Assembly: GCF_007625155.1 (NCBI RefSeq)
Contig: NZ_VMNK01000003.1
Span: 665,266 to 729,265, forward strand
Length of the DNA stretch: 64,000 nt
Reading direction: 5' to 3'
Source: Denitromonas halophila
GTDB lineage: Bacteria; Pseudomonadota; Gammaproteobacteria; Burkholderiales; Rhodocyclaceae
The notes under the pieces were generated by a model that worked only from the letters and a program-made list of their open reading frames with translations, was not told the origin of the DNA and did not search any database. Positions 52,572 to 62,691 of the stretch are shown here, one piece after another. Every line of letters starts with the position of its first letter. Positions within the stretch are counted from its first letter, which is position 1. A program made the position numbers and the translations under genes.

Positions 52572-53465
52572 TCAGATGGTGTTGTGAGCGGCAAGCAATG
52601 CGAATAGCGCCCGTGCGTGGTGCGACAGTTTGGCTGGGTCGCGCACGCAGAGCCGCAACTGGCGAGGTGCCCAGTCGTCTTCAAGCGCGAGAGAGACCAC
52701 GCGCTGCGGCCGCGGCATCTGGGTCAGTGTCGACTGCAGCACCAAGCCGCAGCCAACCCCGGCCGAGACCATGGCCAACACGGCTTCGAAGCCGTGTACC
52801 TGAATACGGACGTCGAGATGGCGGCCAAGCTCGGCCGCCTTGTTCATGATGAAGGTGTGAACGCCGGTCCCGGTGTGCAAGGTGATGAAGGGGGCGTCTA
52901 CCACCTCGGAAAAGCGTATCCGTGCCCGGCTGGCCAATGCGTCTCCGGGGGGTACGACGAGCACCAGGCGATCCTGGCGGTAGGGTTGTACATGCAGGTC
53001 CCCGGTGCTGACGTCGCCGCCTAGCACGCCAATCTGCGCTTCGCCCGAGGCGACGGCACGCACGATGTCCGGGCTGGCCGCCTCCTTCAGCGTAATCCGG
53101 ACCTGCGGCTGTTGGCGGAGGTACTCTGCCAGGTCGTCGGGCAGGAAGATGTTGGTGGCGGTGGTGTTTGCCCTGATCGAAACCTGCGCACGCGCTCCGC
53201 TGGCATAGGGCAGCAAATCGGCGTGCATTTGTTCAAGTCGCGCAAGCGTCTGTCGCGCGCCTTCGCGCATCAACTCGCCTGCGGCCGTGAGCGCCATGCC
53301 GTGAGGTCTTCTTTCAAGCAATAGGGTGCCCACCGAGGCCTCCAGCCTGGCAATGCGATGACTCGCCGACGAGGTGGCCAGATGACACTGGCGGGCACCA
53401 CGCAACAGACTGCCCGCGTCGGCGACGGCGACGAAAAGTTTCAGATCCACCAGGTCGTAGCGCAT
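52572..53465 (-). CDS. LysR family transcriptional regulator
   Basis: This 297-residue regulator has the LysR winged helix-turn-helix near residues 1-60 (GSLLRGARQCHLATSSASHRIARLEA) and a periplasmic-binding-type effector domain with ITLHTGTGVHTFIMN. The ATG at 53465 gives the standard LysR N-terminus; a start at 53498 would add 11 residues. Divergent from the EamA transporter gene across about 100 bases, so it may control that gene. Confidence 0.9.
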   Translation of the reverse strand: MRYDLVDLKLFVAVADAGSLLRGARQCHLATSSASHRIARLEASVGTLLLERRPHGMALTAAGELMREGARQTLARLEQMHADLLPYASGARAQVSIRANTTATNIFLPDDLAEYLRQQPQVRITLKEAASPDIVRAVASGEAQIGVLGGDVSTGDLHVQPYRQDRLVLVVPPGDALASRARIRFSEVVDAPFITLHTGTGVHTFIMNKAAELGRHLDVRIQVHGFEAVLAMVSAGVGCGLVLQSTLTQMPRPQRVVSLALEDDWAPRQLRLCVRDPAKLSHHARALFALLAAHNTI

Positions 53466-53568
53466 GGGTTTCGTATTTGACGAACTCGGACTTGGCATTT
53501 TAGCAATTGTTCGATGGGGTCGATGGTGGCTAAATGGGCGCTCGCTTCAGGTTGGAGTCACGTGAGAG

Positions 53569-54486
53569 ATGTCGCCCGATTCATCAGTCCATGCCGCCCG
53601 TCTGCCTCTTGCTGGCCTCGTGCTCGGCGTATTGGCGGCTGTGGGCTTCTCGTTCAAGGCGATCCTGGTCAAGCTGGCCTATCGGCATGGCGTCGATGCT
53701 GAAACCCTGCTGGCCTTGCGCATGCTGTTCAGCCTGCCATTCTTTCTGTTCATGGGTTGGCACGGCAGCCGGCGCGCGATGGCGCCGCTGGGCTGGCGCG
53801 ACTGGCGCGCGCTGTTCCTGCTCGGGCTGTCGGGCTACTACCTGGCCAGCTATCTGGATTTTCTCGGTCTGGGTTACATCACTGCCGCGCTGGAGCGGCT
53901 GATCCTGTTTGCGTATCCGAGCATCGTGGTGATCCTGTCGGCACTGTTCCTCGGCAAGCCGCTGACCCATCGAACCGTGGTTGCGCTGGTGTTGTGCTAT
54001 GTCGGCGTGGCCTTTGCGGTCGCCCACGATCTGGCGCTGAGTGACGATACGACCGATGTGATGAACGGCAGCGTGTTGGTGTTTGGCAGCGCGGTGGCCT
54101 ATGCGCTCTACCTGATGGGCAATGGTCAGGTGGTGGGCCGACTCGGTGCGGCACGGGTCACGGCCTGGGCGTCGACAGTGGCCTGCGCGCTCAGCATCGG
54201 TCAGTTTCTGCTGCTGCGGCCGATAAGCACGCTGGATCAGCCTTGGCAGGTCTATGGCTTGGCGATTGCCATGGCGTTGTTTTCCACCGTATTGCCGATC
54301 TGGTGTGTGAGCGCGGCGATCCGCCGCATCGGCGCCGGGCCGGTGGCCCTGACTGGCAGCCTCGGTCCGATCGTGACGCTCGGCCTGGGTGCCGTGATGC
54401 TCGACGAGGCCATCGGTGTCGCCCAGCTGGCGGGCGGCGCGATGGTGGTGGGCGGGGTGCTGGTGATGGCGCGCGGCAAGCGCTGA
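53569..54486 (+). CDS. EamA/DMT family transporter
   Basis: This 305-residue protein has ten membrane helices in two EamA repeats (repeat 1 with FKAILVKLAYRHG and AALERLILFAYPSIVVILSA; repeat 2 ending VAQLAGGAMVVGGVLVM). The family exports or imports metabolites such as amino acids; the substrate cannot be read from the sequence. The ATG at 53569 follows a GAGAG site. A LysR gene diverges from it. Confidence 0.9.
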   Translation: MSPDSSVHAARLPLAGLVLGVLAAVGFSFKAILVKLAYRHGVDAETLLALRMLFSLPFFLFMGWHGSRRAMAPLGWRDWRALFLLGLSGYYLASYLDFLGLGYITAALERLILFAYPSIVVILSALFLGKPLTHRTVVALVLCYVGVAFAVAHDLALSDDTTDVMNGSVLVFGSAVAYALYLMGNGQVVGRLGAARVTAWASTVACALSIGQFLLLRPISTLDQPWQVYGLAIAMALFSTVLPIWCVSAAIRRIGAGPVALTGSLGPIVTLGLGAVMLDEAIGVAQLAGGAMVVGGVLVMARGKR

Positions 54487-54554
54487 GCGCAGCCCGGGAG
54501 CTTATTGGCGTTTTGGGCGTCATAACCGGTGTGCCCACCGTGAGGAGCGACGCC

Positions 54555-54851
54555 ATGACCCCGGAAACCGTGGAAGTGCTGATGGAAGACATCGAACGCG
54601 AAGACCCGCTCGACTTCGGCATGCTGTCCATCGACGAGCATGACGCCCGTTGCCTGATGGCCAACCACTTTTGCGAAGTTGACCGCAAGCTGACCGAGGG
54701 CGGGCTGGATGTCGAGGCCCGTCTTGAGCTGATGACCGCCATCGCCGCCCACGCCATGGTTGAGAATATGTTGCTCAACGTTCAGCGCCTGGAAGATCGT
54801 GGTGCGGGCGAAGACGTACGGGGCTGGATGCGCCGACACGGCATGGGTTGA
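54555..54851 (+). CDS. Small acidic protein of unknown function
   Basis: This 98-residue helical protein is acidic at its N-terminus (EVLMEDIEREDPLDFGM) and has no signal peptide. I recognise no family. A TGAGGAG ribosome site before the ATG at 54555 and native codon use argue for a real gene. It sits 68 bases after the EamA gene and is convergent with a LysR gene. Confidence 0.7.
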   Translation: MTPETVEVLMEDIEREDPLDFGMLSIDEHDARCLMANHFCEVDRKLTEGGLDVEARLELMTAIAAHAMVENMLLNVQRLEDRGAGEDVRGWMRRHGMG

Positions 54852-54864
54852 TCGGCGCGCCGGA

Positions 54865-55770
54865 TCAGTCAGGTGCGGGCTCGCCAAACAGCGCTGGCGA
54901 TTCGGTGACGAGCGCGCGCAGGAAGTCCCACACCACACGCACCCGGCGCAGGCGAAAGAGGTCGGCAGGCGCGGCCAGCCATAGCACGCTGTGGGCCACG
55001 ATTTCGCCGGGCAGCACCTGCACCAGCGGGCTGTTGGCAGGCACGGCATACGGGGCGAGCATGGCCAGACCCAGGCCCGCCTCGGCCGCCTGCGCTTGCG
55101 CCAGCATGCCGGTGCAGGAGAACACCCGCCGGGGCGCGTGCACCAGCCGATCCAGATAGCGCAATTCGTCGCTCATCAACTGATCCTGCACGTAATCGAT
55201 GAAGGCATGACCCGCCAGATCGGCGCGACTGTGAATCGGCGGATGCTGCGCCAGATAGGCCGGCGAAGCGTAGAGCACATAGCGAAACGCCGTCAGCCGG
55301 CTGATCACGTAGCGCCCGCTGGTGGGTGGTTCCAGCGTCACGGCCAGGTCGACCTCGCGGCTGGCCAGACTCACAAAGCGGTGCTGCAGCAGCAACTCGA
55401 CCGACAGGTCCGGGTGGTCGCTCAAGAGCGCGGGCAGGCGCGGGGTCAGCACCCGTGTGCCGAACACCTCGGGCACCCCGAGGCGCACCGCACCGGCAAT
55501 TGCGCCGCCCACGCCCCCGGCAGATTCCTCCGCCCCCAGCGCCGCGCTCTCCATGGCCTCGGCGTGGGCCTGCAGTGCCTGGCCGGTGTCGGTCAGCACA
55601 TAGCCATCGCGACGGCGGTCGAACAGCGTGGCGCCGAGCGCGGTTTCCAGCCGAGACAGGCGTCGCGCCACGGTGGTGTGATCGACCCCGAGGCGGGCGC
55701 TGGCGGCGGTCAGCGTGCCAGTGCGGGCGACCTCCAGAAAGTGCCGAAAATCTGTCCAGTCAATGTCCAC
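54865..55770 (-). CDS. LysR family transcriptional regulator of the SDR-thiolase-ligase cluster
   Basis: This 301-residue regulator has a LysR helix-turn-helix (GTLTAASARLGVDHTTVARRLSRLE) and an effector domain. It diverges from the SDR gene across 128 bases containing an inverted repeat, the usual layout for a LysR protein and its target operon. The inducer may be a metabolite of the pathway encoded next to it. Confidence 0.91.
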   Translation of the reverse strand: MDIDWTDFRHFLEVARTGTLTAASARLGVDHTTVARRLSRLETALGATLFDRRRDGYVLTDTGQALQAHAEAMESAALGAEESAGGVGGAIAGAVRLGVPEVFGTRVLTPRLPALLSDHPDLSVELLLQHRFVSLASREVDLAVTLEPPTSGRYVISRLTAFRYVLYASPAYLAQHPPIHSRADLAGHAFIDYVQDQLMSDELRYLDRLVHAPRRVFSCTGMLAQAQAAEAGLGLAMLAPYAVPANSPLVQVLPGEIVAHSVLWLAAPADLFRLRRVRVVWDFLRALVTESPALFGEPAPD

Positions 55771-55785
55771 GGGTCACTCCGGCGT

Positions 55786-55805
55786 GTTGTGCAAATACGC
55801 ACAAC
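55786..55805. promoter_or_regulatory. Inverted repeat, likely LysR operator
   Basis: GTTGTGC and GCACAAC form a perfect 7-bp inverted repeat around a 6-base spacer, 15 bases upstream of the LysR start and 93 bases before the SDR start. Its size and the T/A-flanked centre fit a LysR binding site. Confidence 0.55.
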
Positions 55806-55898
55806 GATGCGGTGAGTATGCGCTTTGTTCTGCTTTTATGGGGTGATAAGGTCCGCTGATACTGCACGCCATGCAGCGATCTTGACGAGGACAAGCAA

Positions 55899-56642
55899 AT
55901 GAATTTGAAAGATAAAGTGGTGGTTGTGACGGGTGCGGCCCAGGGCATTGGCGAAGCCATCGCCCGACGCTGCGCGGCCGAAGGTGCGGCCATCGCGGTG
56001 TGGGATCTGGACGCTGATGCTGCCAAGGCCAAAGCCGCTGAATTGAGCGAGACCTGCAACGTGACGGCCAGCGGTTGGGCGGTGAACGTGGCCGATAGCG
56101 CCGCGGTGAATGCCGCGGCCGCTGAGGTGGTGGCCGCCTTCGGCCGCATCGACGGCCTGGTCAACAACGCTGGCATCGTCGCCGACGCCCAGCTCAAGAA
56201 GATGAGCGAAGAACAGTGGGACCGCGTCATCGGCGTGAACCTCAAGGGCGTCTATAACTGCACGCGCGCTTTCGTCGATACCTTTCTGGCGCAGGGCAGC
56301 GGGTCTATTGTGAACATCTCGTCGGTGGTGGGCGTGTATGGCAACTTCGGCCAGACCAACTACGCTGCCGCCAAAGCGGGCGTGCTCGGCATGACCAAAA
56401 CCTGGGCCAAGGAGTTGGGCCGCAAGGGCGTGCGCAGCAACGCGATCTGCCCGGGCTTCATTGCCACGCCGATTCTGGCCTCGATGCCAGAGAACGTGCT
56501 CAAGAGCATGGAATCCGAAGTGCCACTGGGCCGCATGGGTGAGCCGGCCGAGATTGCTGCGGTGGCCGCCTTTTTGTTGTCGAAGGACGCCAGCTACATG
56601 AACGGCGCGGTGCTGGAAGTCTCCGGCGGCCTCACCATTTAA
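55899..56642 (+). CDS. Short-chain dehydrogenase/reductase (FabG-like, 3-oxoacyl type)
   Basis: This 247-residue SDR has the cofactor motif TGAAQGIGEA (11-20), the NNAG motif (89-92) and the catalytic Ser142, Tyr155 and Lys159 (NISSVVG, NYAAAKAG). D37 after strand 2 suggests NAD rather than NADP. Given the neighbouring thiolase and ligase it likely oxidises or reduces a hydroxyacyl or oxoacyl compound, or a cyclic alcohol. It heads a three-gene cluster. Confidence 0.92.
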   Translation: MNLKDKVVVVTGAAQGIGEAIARRCAAEGAAIAVWDLDADAAKAKAAELSETCNVTASGWAVNVADSAAVNAAAAEVVAAFGRIDGLVNNAGIVADAQLKKMSEEQWDRVIGVNLKGVYNCTRAFVDTFLAQGSGSIVNISSVVGVYGNFGQTNYAAAKAGVLGMTKTWAKELGRKGVRSNAICPGFIATPILASMPENVLKSMESEVPLGRMGEPAEIAAVAAFLLSKDASYMNGAVLEVSGGLTI

Positions 56643-56652
56643 GGGCGCCGCG

Positions 56653-57816
56653 ATGAAGATGCAGGCGGCAATGGTCGGCTGGGCGCACACGCGTTTTGGC
56701 CGGCTCGATGAGGAAACGCTTGAATCCCTGGTGTTGCGGGTGACGACCGAGGCGCTGGCGGATGCTGGCGTCGCAGCGGACGATGTGGATTCGATCCACA
56801 TCGGCAATCTGGGGGGTTTCGACGCCCAGTCTTTTCCAGCCGCCCTGCCGCTGCAGGCCGCGCCGGATCTGCGCTTCAAGCCCGCTACGCGCTACGAGAA
56901 CGCCTGCGCCAGCGGTTCGGCTGCCTTGCACGGCGCGCTCGACCGCATCGCGGCCGGGCGCAGCCAGATCGCGCTGGTGATCGGCGCCGAAAAGATGAAC
57001 GCGCTCACCACCCCCGAGGTGGCTTGCGTGCTGGCTGGGTGCAGCTATCAGCCCGAGGAGGGGCAGCTGAGCTTCCCCGGCATCTTTGCGCAGATGGCCC
57101 AGGCCTACTTCGACCGCTACGGCGAACAGCTCGACGCGCTGGCCCACATCGCCGCCAAGAACCACGCCAACGGTGCGCTCAACCCGTATGCCCACATCCG
57201 CAAGGATCTCGGCTTCGACTACTGCCGGCATGCGTCCGAGCGCAACCGCATGGTGGCGCCGCCGCTCAAGGTGTCGGACTGCTCGACGGTGGCCGACGGC
57301 GCCGCAGCGATGATCGTGGTCGCGCCCGAGCGGATTGGCGATTTTCGGAAAGCCGTGGGCTTTCGCGCCACCGCCCAGGTCACCGACTACCTGCCCATGT
57401 CGATGCGCGATGTGATCGCCTTCGAGGGACCGCGTCGCGCCTTTGCCCAAGCGATGACCGCCGCTGGCGCGCGTCTGGATGATCTGGCCTTCGCCGAGGT
57501 GCACGACTGCTTCACCATCGCCGAACTGCTCAGCTACGAAGCCATGGGCCTGGCGCAACAGGGCGAGGGCGCGCGGGTGATTCTCGATGGCGTCAGCCGC
57601 CGCGATGGCCGTCTGCCCATCAATCCCTCAGGCGGGCTCAAGGCCAAGGGGCATCCGGTGGGCGCCACCGGCGTGTCCATGCATGTGATGAGTGCCATGC
57701 AACTGACCGGCAGCGCCGGTGACATCCAGGTGCCCGACGCCCGGCTCGGCGCCGTTTTCAACATGGGTGGCTCGGCCGTGGCCAGCTACGTGAGCATTCT
57801 CGAAGCCATCAAATAA
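56653..57816 (+). CDS. Thiolase family protein (SCP2-type acyl-CoA acetyltransferase)
   Basis: This 387-residue thiolase has the nucleophilic cysteine at C85 (RYENACASGSAALHG) and the histidine in NPSGGLKAKGHPVGATG. The second catalytic cysteine of classic thiolases, in the CxG motif, is replaced: the corresponding segment reads FNMGGSAVASY. This is seen in SCP-x-type and related thiolase branches, some of which cleave branched or ring-derived substrates. It starts ten bases after the SDR stop. Confidence 0.9.
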   Translation: MKMQAAMVGWAHTRFGRLDEETLESLVLRVTTEALADAGVAADDVDSIHIGNLGGFDAQSFPAALPLQAAPDLRFKPATRYENACASGSAALHGALDRIAAGRSQIALVIGAEKMNALTTPEVACVLAGCSYQPEEGQLSFPGIFAQMAQAYFDRYGEQLDALAHIAAKNHANGALNPYAHIRKDLGFDYCRHASERNRMVAPPLKVSDCSTVADGAAAMIVVAPERIGDFRKAVGFRATAQVTDYLPMSMRDVIAFEGPRRAFAQAMTAAGARLDDLAFAEVHDCFTIAELLSYEAMGLAQQGEGARVILDGVSRRDGRLPINPSGGLKAKGHPVGATGVSMHVMSAMQLTGSAGDIQVPDARLGAVFNMGGSAVASYVSILEAIK

Positions 57817-57865
57817 CCGGCAAAGGCGGTCCGCAGAGGCCGCCCGCCACGGAGGAGGAGACATC

Positions 57866-59392
<1,527 letters not shown>

Positions 59393-59407
59393 TAGGTGCT
59401 CTTGCCA

Positions 59408-60289
59408 TTATGGATGGGGTTCGGTGACGCGAAGCGTTGCTACTAACTCGACCGTCTTGTGATCAAGGGGTACCGAAACAAATTGCCGGCCGTCACTTCC
59501 GGTATTTGCGACGAAGAGATAGGCGCGGCCGCCGGAGATATCGATTAACCGTCCTTGGACGTTTTCACCTGCACCATTCTCGTCGCGAATACGCACGCAT
59601 GGCGCCACTCGGGCTTGGCGAAGATCACACGTCTGTGCAGTTATCACTTGGATCTTTGCATCGGCGCTTCCGCTGGATACCCCCAGAGAAGGGATATACA
59701 CGATCATGACAAACAGCAAGGAAAGCACGAGGCTCGTGATCAAATACACCGCGCTGGCGGCGGAAACAAAACCCAACGGCACTGCCAGCCAGCCGAGATA
59801 CCCCAATAGTCTGGATCGACAAGGTGTCAGCCGGCGAAACACCCGAAGGGCTGGCGCGATGTAGTGATGTGCTCTGAGTGTTGTGGTCATTTGGCCGAGT
59901 GTTGGCCTGATGATTGGGCGCCAAGCCTGGGTCAGGTAGATGGCGATCGTCAATGTTATGCCAAGTGCCGCCATCAGCAGCTGGACTGTTTGGCTTGATA
60001 ACCACGATTCTAGCCATGAAAGAAAGGTTCCCAGATTCCATATGCGGGCCATCGGCTCTGTCCAGTGCATCAACGGCCGATAGCTGCGCATCAGAAAATC
60101 CAGCGGCGACCGTCCGACCATTTCTGGGCTTAGGCCGAAGGGTTCCAGGTACGCAAGATCGTACCCGTAGCCGATTAGGGTCAAAGCCAGCGTCAGCACC
60201 GAAATCAGCAGTGCGAAACTCGTTGCCCATCCAGCTACGCCCAGTCGGCACTTGTGTGGTGGTGGGGCTTCGGTGAGGGTGTTCTCCAT
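59408..60289 (-). CDS. Membrane protein of unknown function at the end of the T6SS module
   Basis: This 293-residue protein has about four membrane segments (near 18-42, 102-120, 167-185 and 187-206) and a C-terminal soluble domain (about 210-293) rich in beta-strand residues, with the segment RLIDISGGRAYLFVANTGSDG. I recognise no family. It begins nine bases after the stop of the DUF2235 effector gene, on the same strand, so it is likely co-transcribed. Possible roles are an additional immunity factor or an envelope accessory protein; both are inference. Base composition is a little lower in GC than the catabolic genes next to it. Confidence 0.72.
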   Translation of the reverse strand: MENTLTEAPPPHKCRLGVAGWATSFALLISVLTLALTLIGYGYDLAYLEPFGLSPEMVGRSPLDFLMRSYRPLMHWTEPMARIWNLGTFLSWLESWLSSQTVQLLMAALGITLTIAIYLTQAWRPIIRPTLGQMTTTLRAHHYIAPALRVFRRLTPCRSRLLGYLGWLAVPLGFVSAASAVYLITSLVLSLLFVMIVYIPSLGVSSGSADAKIQVITAQTCDLRQARVAPCVRIRDENGAGENVQGRLIDISGGRAYLFVANTGSDGRQFVSVPLDHKTVELVATLRVTEPHP

Positions 60290-60298
60290 GATTGCGAA

Positions 60299-62131
60299 TC
60301 AGCTCCGATCAAACACCACCCGGCGGCGCACATGGCCGTCGCTCTCTCGCCGCGTGTCCGTCATGCGCTTGACCGTCAGTTCAGTGATCTTGTCCTCCAT
60401 GTCCAGCAGGTCCTCATAGTCCGAGTCTTGCATCACCGGGAAGCTGCCGGGAGATCTGGCGTCCTCTGCCAGCATGCGTCCCTCGAACGCGGTGAGCGTT
60501 TCGCCGCGACGCTGCTTATCCTTAGTTAACTGCAGCTTTTCGGCCCTGTCGTAGGTGCCCAAGGGGCCGGCAAGATAGAACGACGCATGTGAATCGTGCA
60601 CATGCTCGTCAAAGAAGGCATGCACCGGTTCGGGCACCTCGCTGGTGCGCGCCGCTTCATCGATGGCCGCCTGATACACGGGTGTCGATGTTGCCGGCGG
60701 TAGCTGGCGGCCGGGTATTGGGTGCATTGTCCGGCGTCGCTCCATGTCGTCTTTCCGGCGCTTGCGCTCCATTGCCCGGGCAACGTCGCGCTGGAAGTCG
60801 CCCTCACTCGCCGTCAGGTCTTCGCGGTCTTGCGCATTGGCGCGCTGGTAGCTGGTCAGCTTCTTGAACTGCGGCGCCACGCGCAGGCGCCAACGCCAGT
60901 AAAGGCGCATGTGCTTGAACAACAGGTCTTCGACCTTCGCCGCCGAGCCGGCGGACCAGACGGTGTAGTCGCGGAAACGGGTGGCGAGGGTGGGGTCGAT
61001 TTTGAGGTCGTCGACGACTTCGTCCTTGTTTTCAGTTACAAGCGTCGTGGGATCGAGCAGCGGCACCCCTGACTTGCGCGCTTCCAGATACATATTCACC
61101 AGCGGCACCTGCGAGGCCAGCAAGGCCCGACGGCCCGGTGCCTTGCCCTGTTCGCCCGGTGCATAACCACCACCCACATCCGAATGCGCGCCTGGGTACA
61201 CCACTTCAACGCAATTGGCCGGATAGGCCGCGCCATCGCGCGCCGTGCTCAGCGGGAAGGACTTGCGGATTTCGTGTGCCGCCACATAGTGCACACAGCG
61301 CTCGATGGCCGGTGAGATGGCCATGCTGCCGTCCGCCCAGTCCATCAAGCCATCACCGCCAATCGGCGACGAATCGGCCAGGCCCACCGAGGCCACGGTA
61401 TCGAACAAGCCCATGAACTGGAAACGGATCGGGATGCCGCAAAACGTATAAGCACCGGCCTCGGACTTGCAGCATTCCAGAACCCAGTTCGCCCAGGCGC
61501 GCGCCTGCGCCGCCCCGCGAGAGAAACCGAAGGTCGAGACGTTGATCAGTGTGATTTCCGGTTTCTGATGGGCGATGGACTGCCGCAGACGGCGTTCCGC
61601 CTGTTCGAAGAAAGCGCGTCGTTTGCCCGAGAAGAGCGTCCAGCCATTTTTGAGGGTGTCTGGATTACGGATGGACGTTTTGGCTTCGCCAGCCGCTATG
61701 AGGTTGCGGCCATGGATGGCCCAATTGACTGCGTTGTAGAGCTGGATCATGGCCCAGTACAAGCGGGCCTCGCCGCCGGTGGCCATGGATTTACCATTGG
61801 AGGACTCAGTCGTCTCGCCGATCTCGGGAAAAGCCGTCCCTACACCGGGGACGTAGTAGGCGTAATAGCCTTCTTTTCGTTCATCTCGAAACGCATCATG
61901 CAGCACGACAACATTGGAATGGCTGCGCGCGTTCGGGTTCGGAATCAGCTCCTGGTCGCGATGCTTGTTGTTATTGGTGCCATCAAAGAACATGCCGACC
62001 CAAATGGTCTGTCGACAGCTGGGTTTCTTCGTGTCGGCGATACAACCGTAGGCGGCAACTCGCTGAGCTTGCTCTCGGGCAGACAATGCGCGCAGACCGG
62101 GGAGGTTTGTTGGGGGCGTAGTGGCGCTCAT
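60299..62131 (-). CDS. DUF2235 phospholipase, Tle1-type type VI secretion effector
   Basis: This 610-residue alpha/beta hydrolase has the DUF2235 start VGMFFDGTNNN (about 45-55), the nucleophile elbow GFSRG with S204, a candidate catalytic aspartate D244 in LFDTVASVG and the histidine H316 in YPGAHSDVGGGY. Tle1 enzymes are phospholipases delivered into the periplasm of rival bacteria by the type VI system. The C-terminal third (about 400-610) is charged and helical and unlike the core; it could bind VgrG. The ATG at 62131 overlaps the DUF3304 stop as ATGA; a longer frame to 62227 is less likely. Confidence 0.87.
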   Translation of the reverse strand: MSATTPPTNLPGLRALSAREQAQRVAAYGCIADTKKPSCRQTIWVGMFFDGTNNNKHRDQELIPNPNARSHSNVVVLHDAFRDERKEGYYAYYVPGVGTAFPEIGETTESSNGKSMATGGEARLYWAMIQLYNAVNWAIHGRNLIAAGEAKTSIRNPDTLKNGWTLFSGKRRAFFEQAERRLRQSIAHQKPEITLINVSTFGFSRGAAQARAWANWVLECCKSEAGAYTFCGIPIRFQFMGLFDTVASVGLADSSPIGGDGLMDWADGSMAISPAIERCVHYVAAHEIRKSFPLSTARDGAAYPANCVEVVYPGAHSDVGGGYAPGEQGKAPGRRALLASQVPLVNMYLEARKSGVPLLDPTTLVTENKDEVVDDLKIDPTLATRFRDYTVWSAGSAAKVEDLLFKHMRLYWRWRLRVAPQFKKLTSYQRANAQDREDLTASEGDFQRDVARAMERKRRKDDMERRRTMHPIPGRQLPPATSTPVYQAAIDEAARTSEVPEPVHAFFDEHVHDSHASFYLAGPLGTYDRAEKLQLTKDKQRRGETLTAFEGRMLAEDARSPGSFPVMQDSDYEDLLDMEDKITELTVKRMTDTRRESDGHVRRRVVFDRS

Positions 62132-62691
62132 GGCTCCATGAACCTCTTCATTTCTGCGTCTGTGAATGGGCGCTGGTCGATGTCTCCGAGTTTGGAGAGG
62201 AGTTTTGACGGATGGCCTGCGTGCCAAGGGCTCTTGTCCGTCACATAAATCTTGATTTCGTCGTTCGGCAGGAAGAACACCTGGGTTTCGTCAAGCACGT
62301 CGTACGGCTCGATGGGGACGGTTTTCTTAAGAGTTTTCTTGGGCCAGTTCCCTACGTTTTCCAGTGTGCATTCCGATGACTTTGGTACTCCACAATCGCT
62401 TCGTCGCCACTCGACCGTCACCTGCAGCCCCTCATGCCACTTGTTCGGAATCATCACGCAGCACACCGAGCCCCCGCCGCTGCCAATGCCTACGCCGCTA
62501 CCCCAGACACCATCAACGTAAAACTCCTGAACGCCCTCCGAGCTGAAGTTGTAGCGCGACAAGGAACTGGCCGTGATGTTCGGGTCGGGCCGGTCGTCGT
62601 TGGTGACATCGCAGGCGGTCAGCGTCAGTAGCGCGAACAAGGCGCAAAGCGTGGCGCGCCATCGGGCGGGGTGGATGAGGGTGTGAATCAT
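62128..62691 (-). CDS. DUF3304 lipoprotein, probable immunity protein for the adjacent effector
   Basis: This 187-residue protein has a lipoprotein signal with lipobox LTAC (Cys27) and DUF3304 sequence (LSRYNFSSEGVQEFYVDG; GGSVCCVMIPNKWHEGLQVTVEW). Lipoproteins of this family occur beside DUF2235 effectors; an immunity role in the periplasm, where Tle1 acts, is the usual interpretation. It overlaps both the chaperone gene upstream and the effector gene downstream by ATGA, giving tight coupling. Confidence 0.83.
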   Translation of the reverse strand: MIHTLIHPARWRATLCALFALLTLTACDVTNDDRPDPNITASSLSRYNFSSEGVQEFYVDGVWGSGVGIGSGGGSVCCVMIPNKWHEGLQVTVEWRRSDCGVPKSSECTLENVGNWPKKTLKKTVPIEPYDVLDETQVFFLPNDEIKIYVTDKSPWHAGHPSKLLSKLGDIDQRPFTDAEMKRFMEP

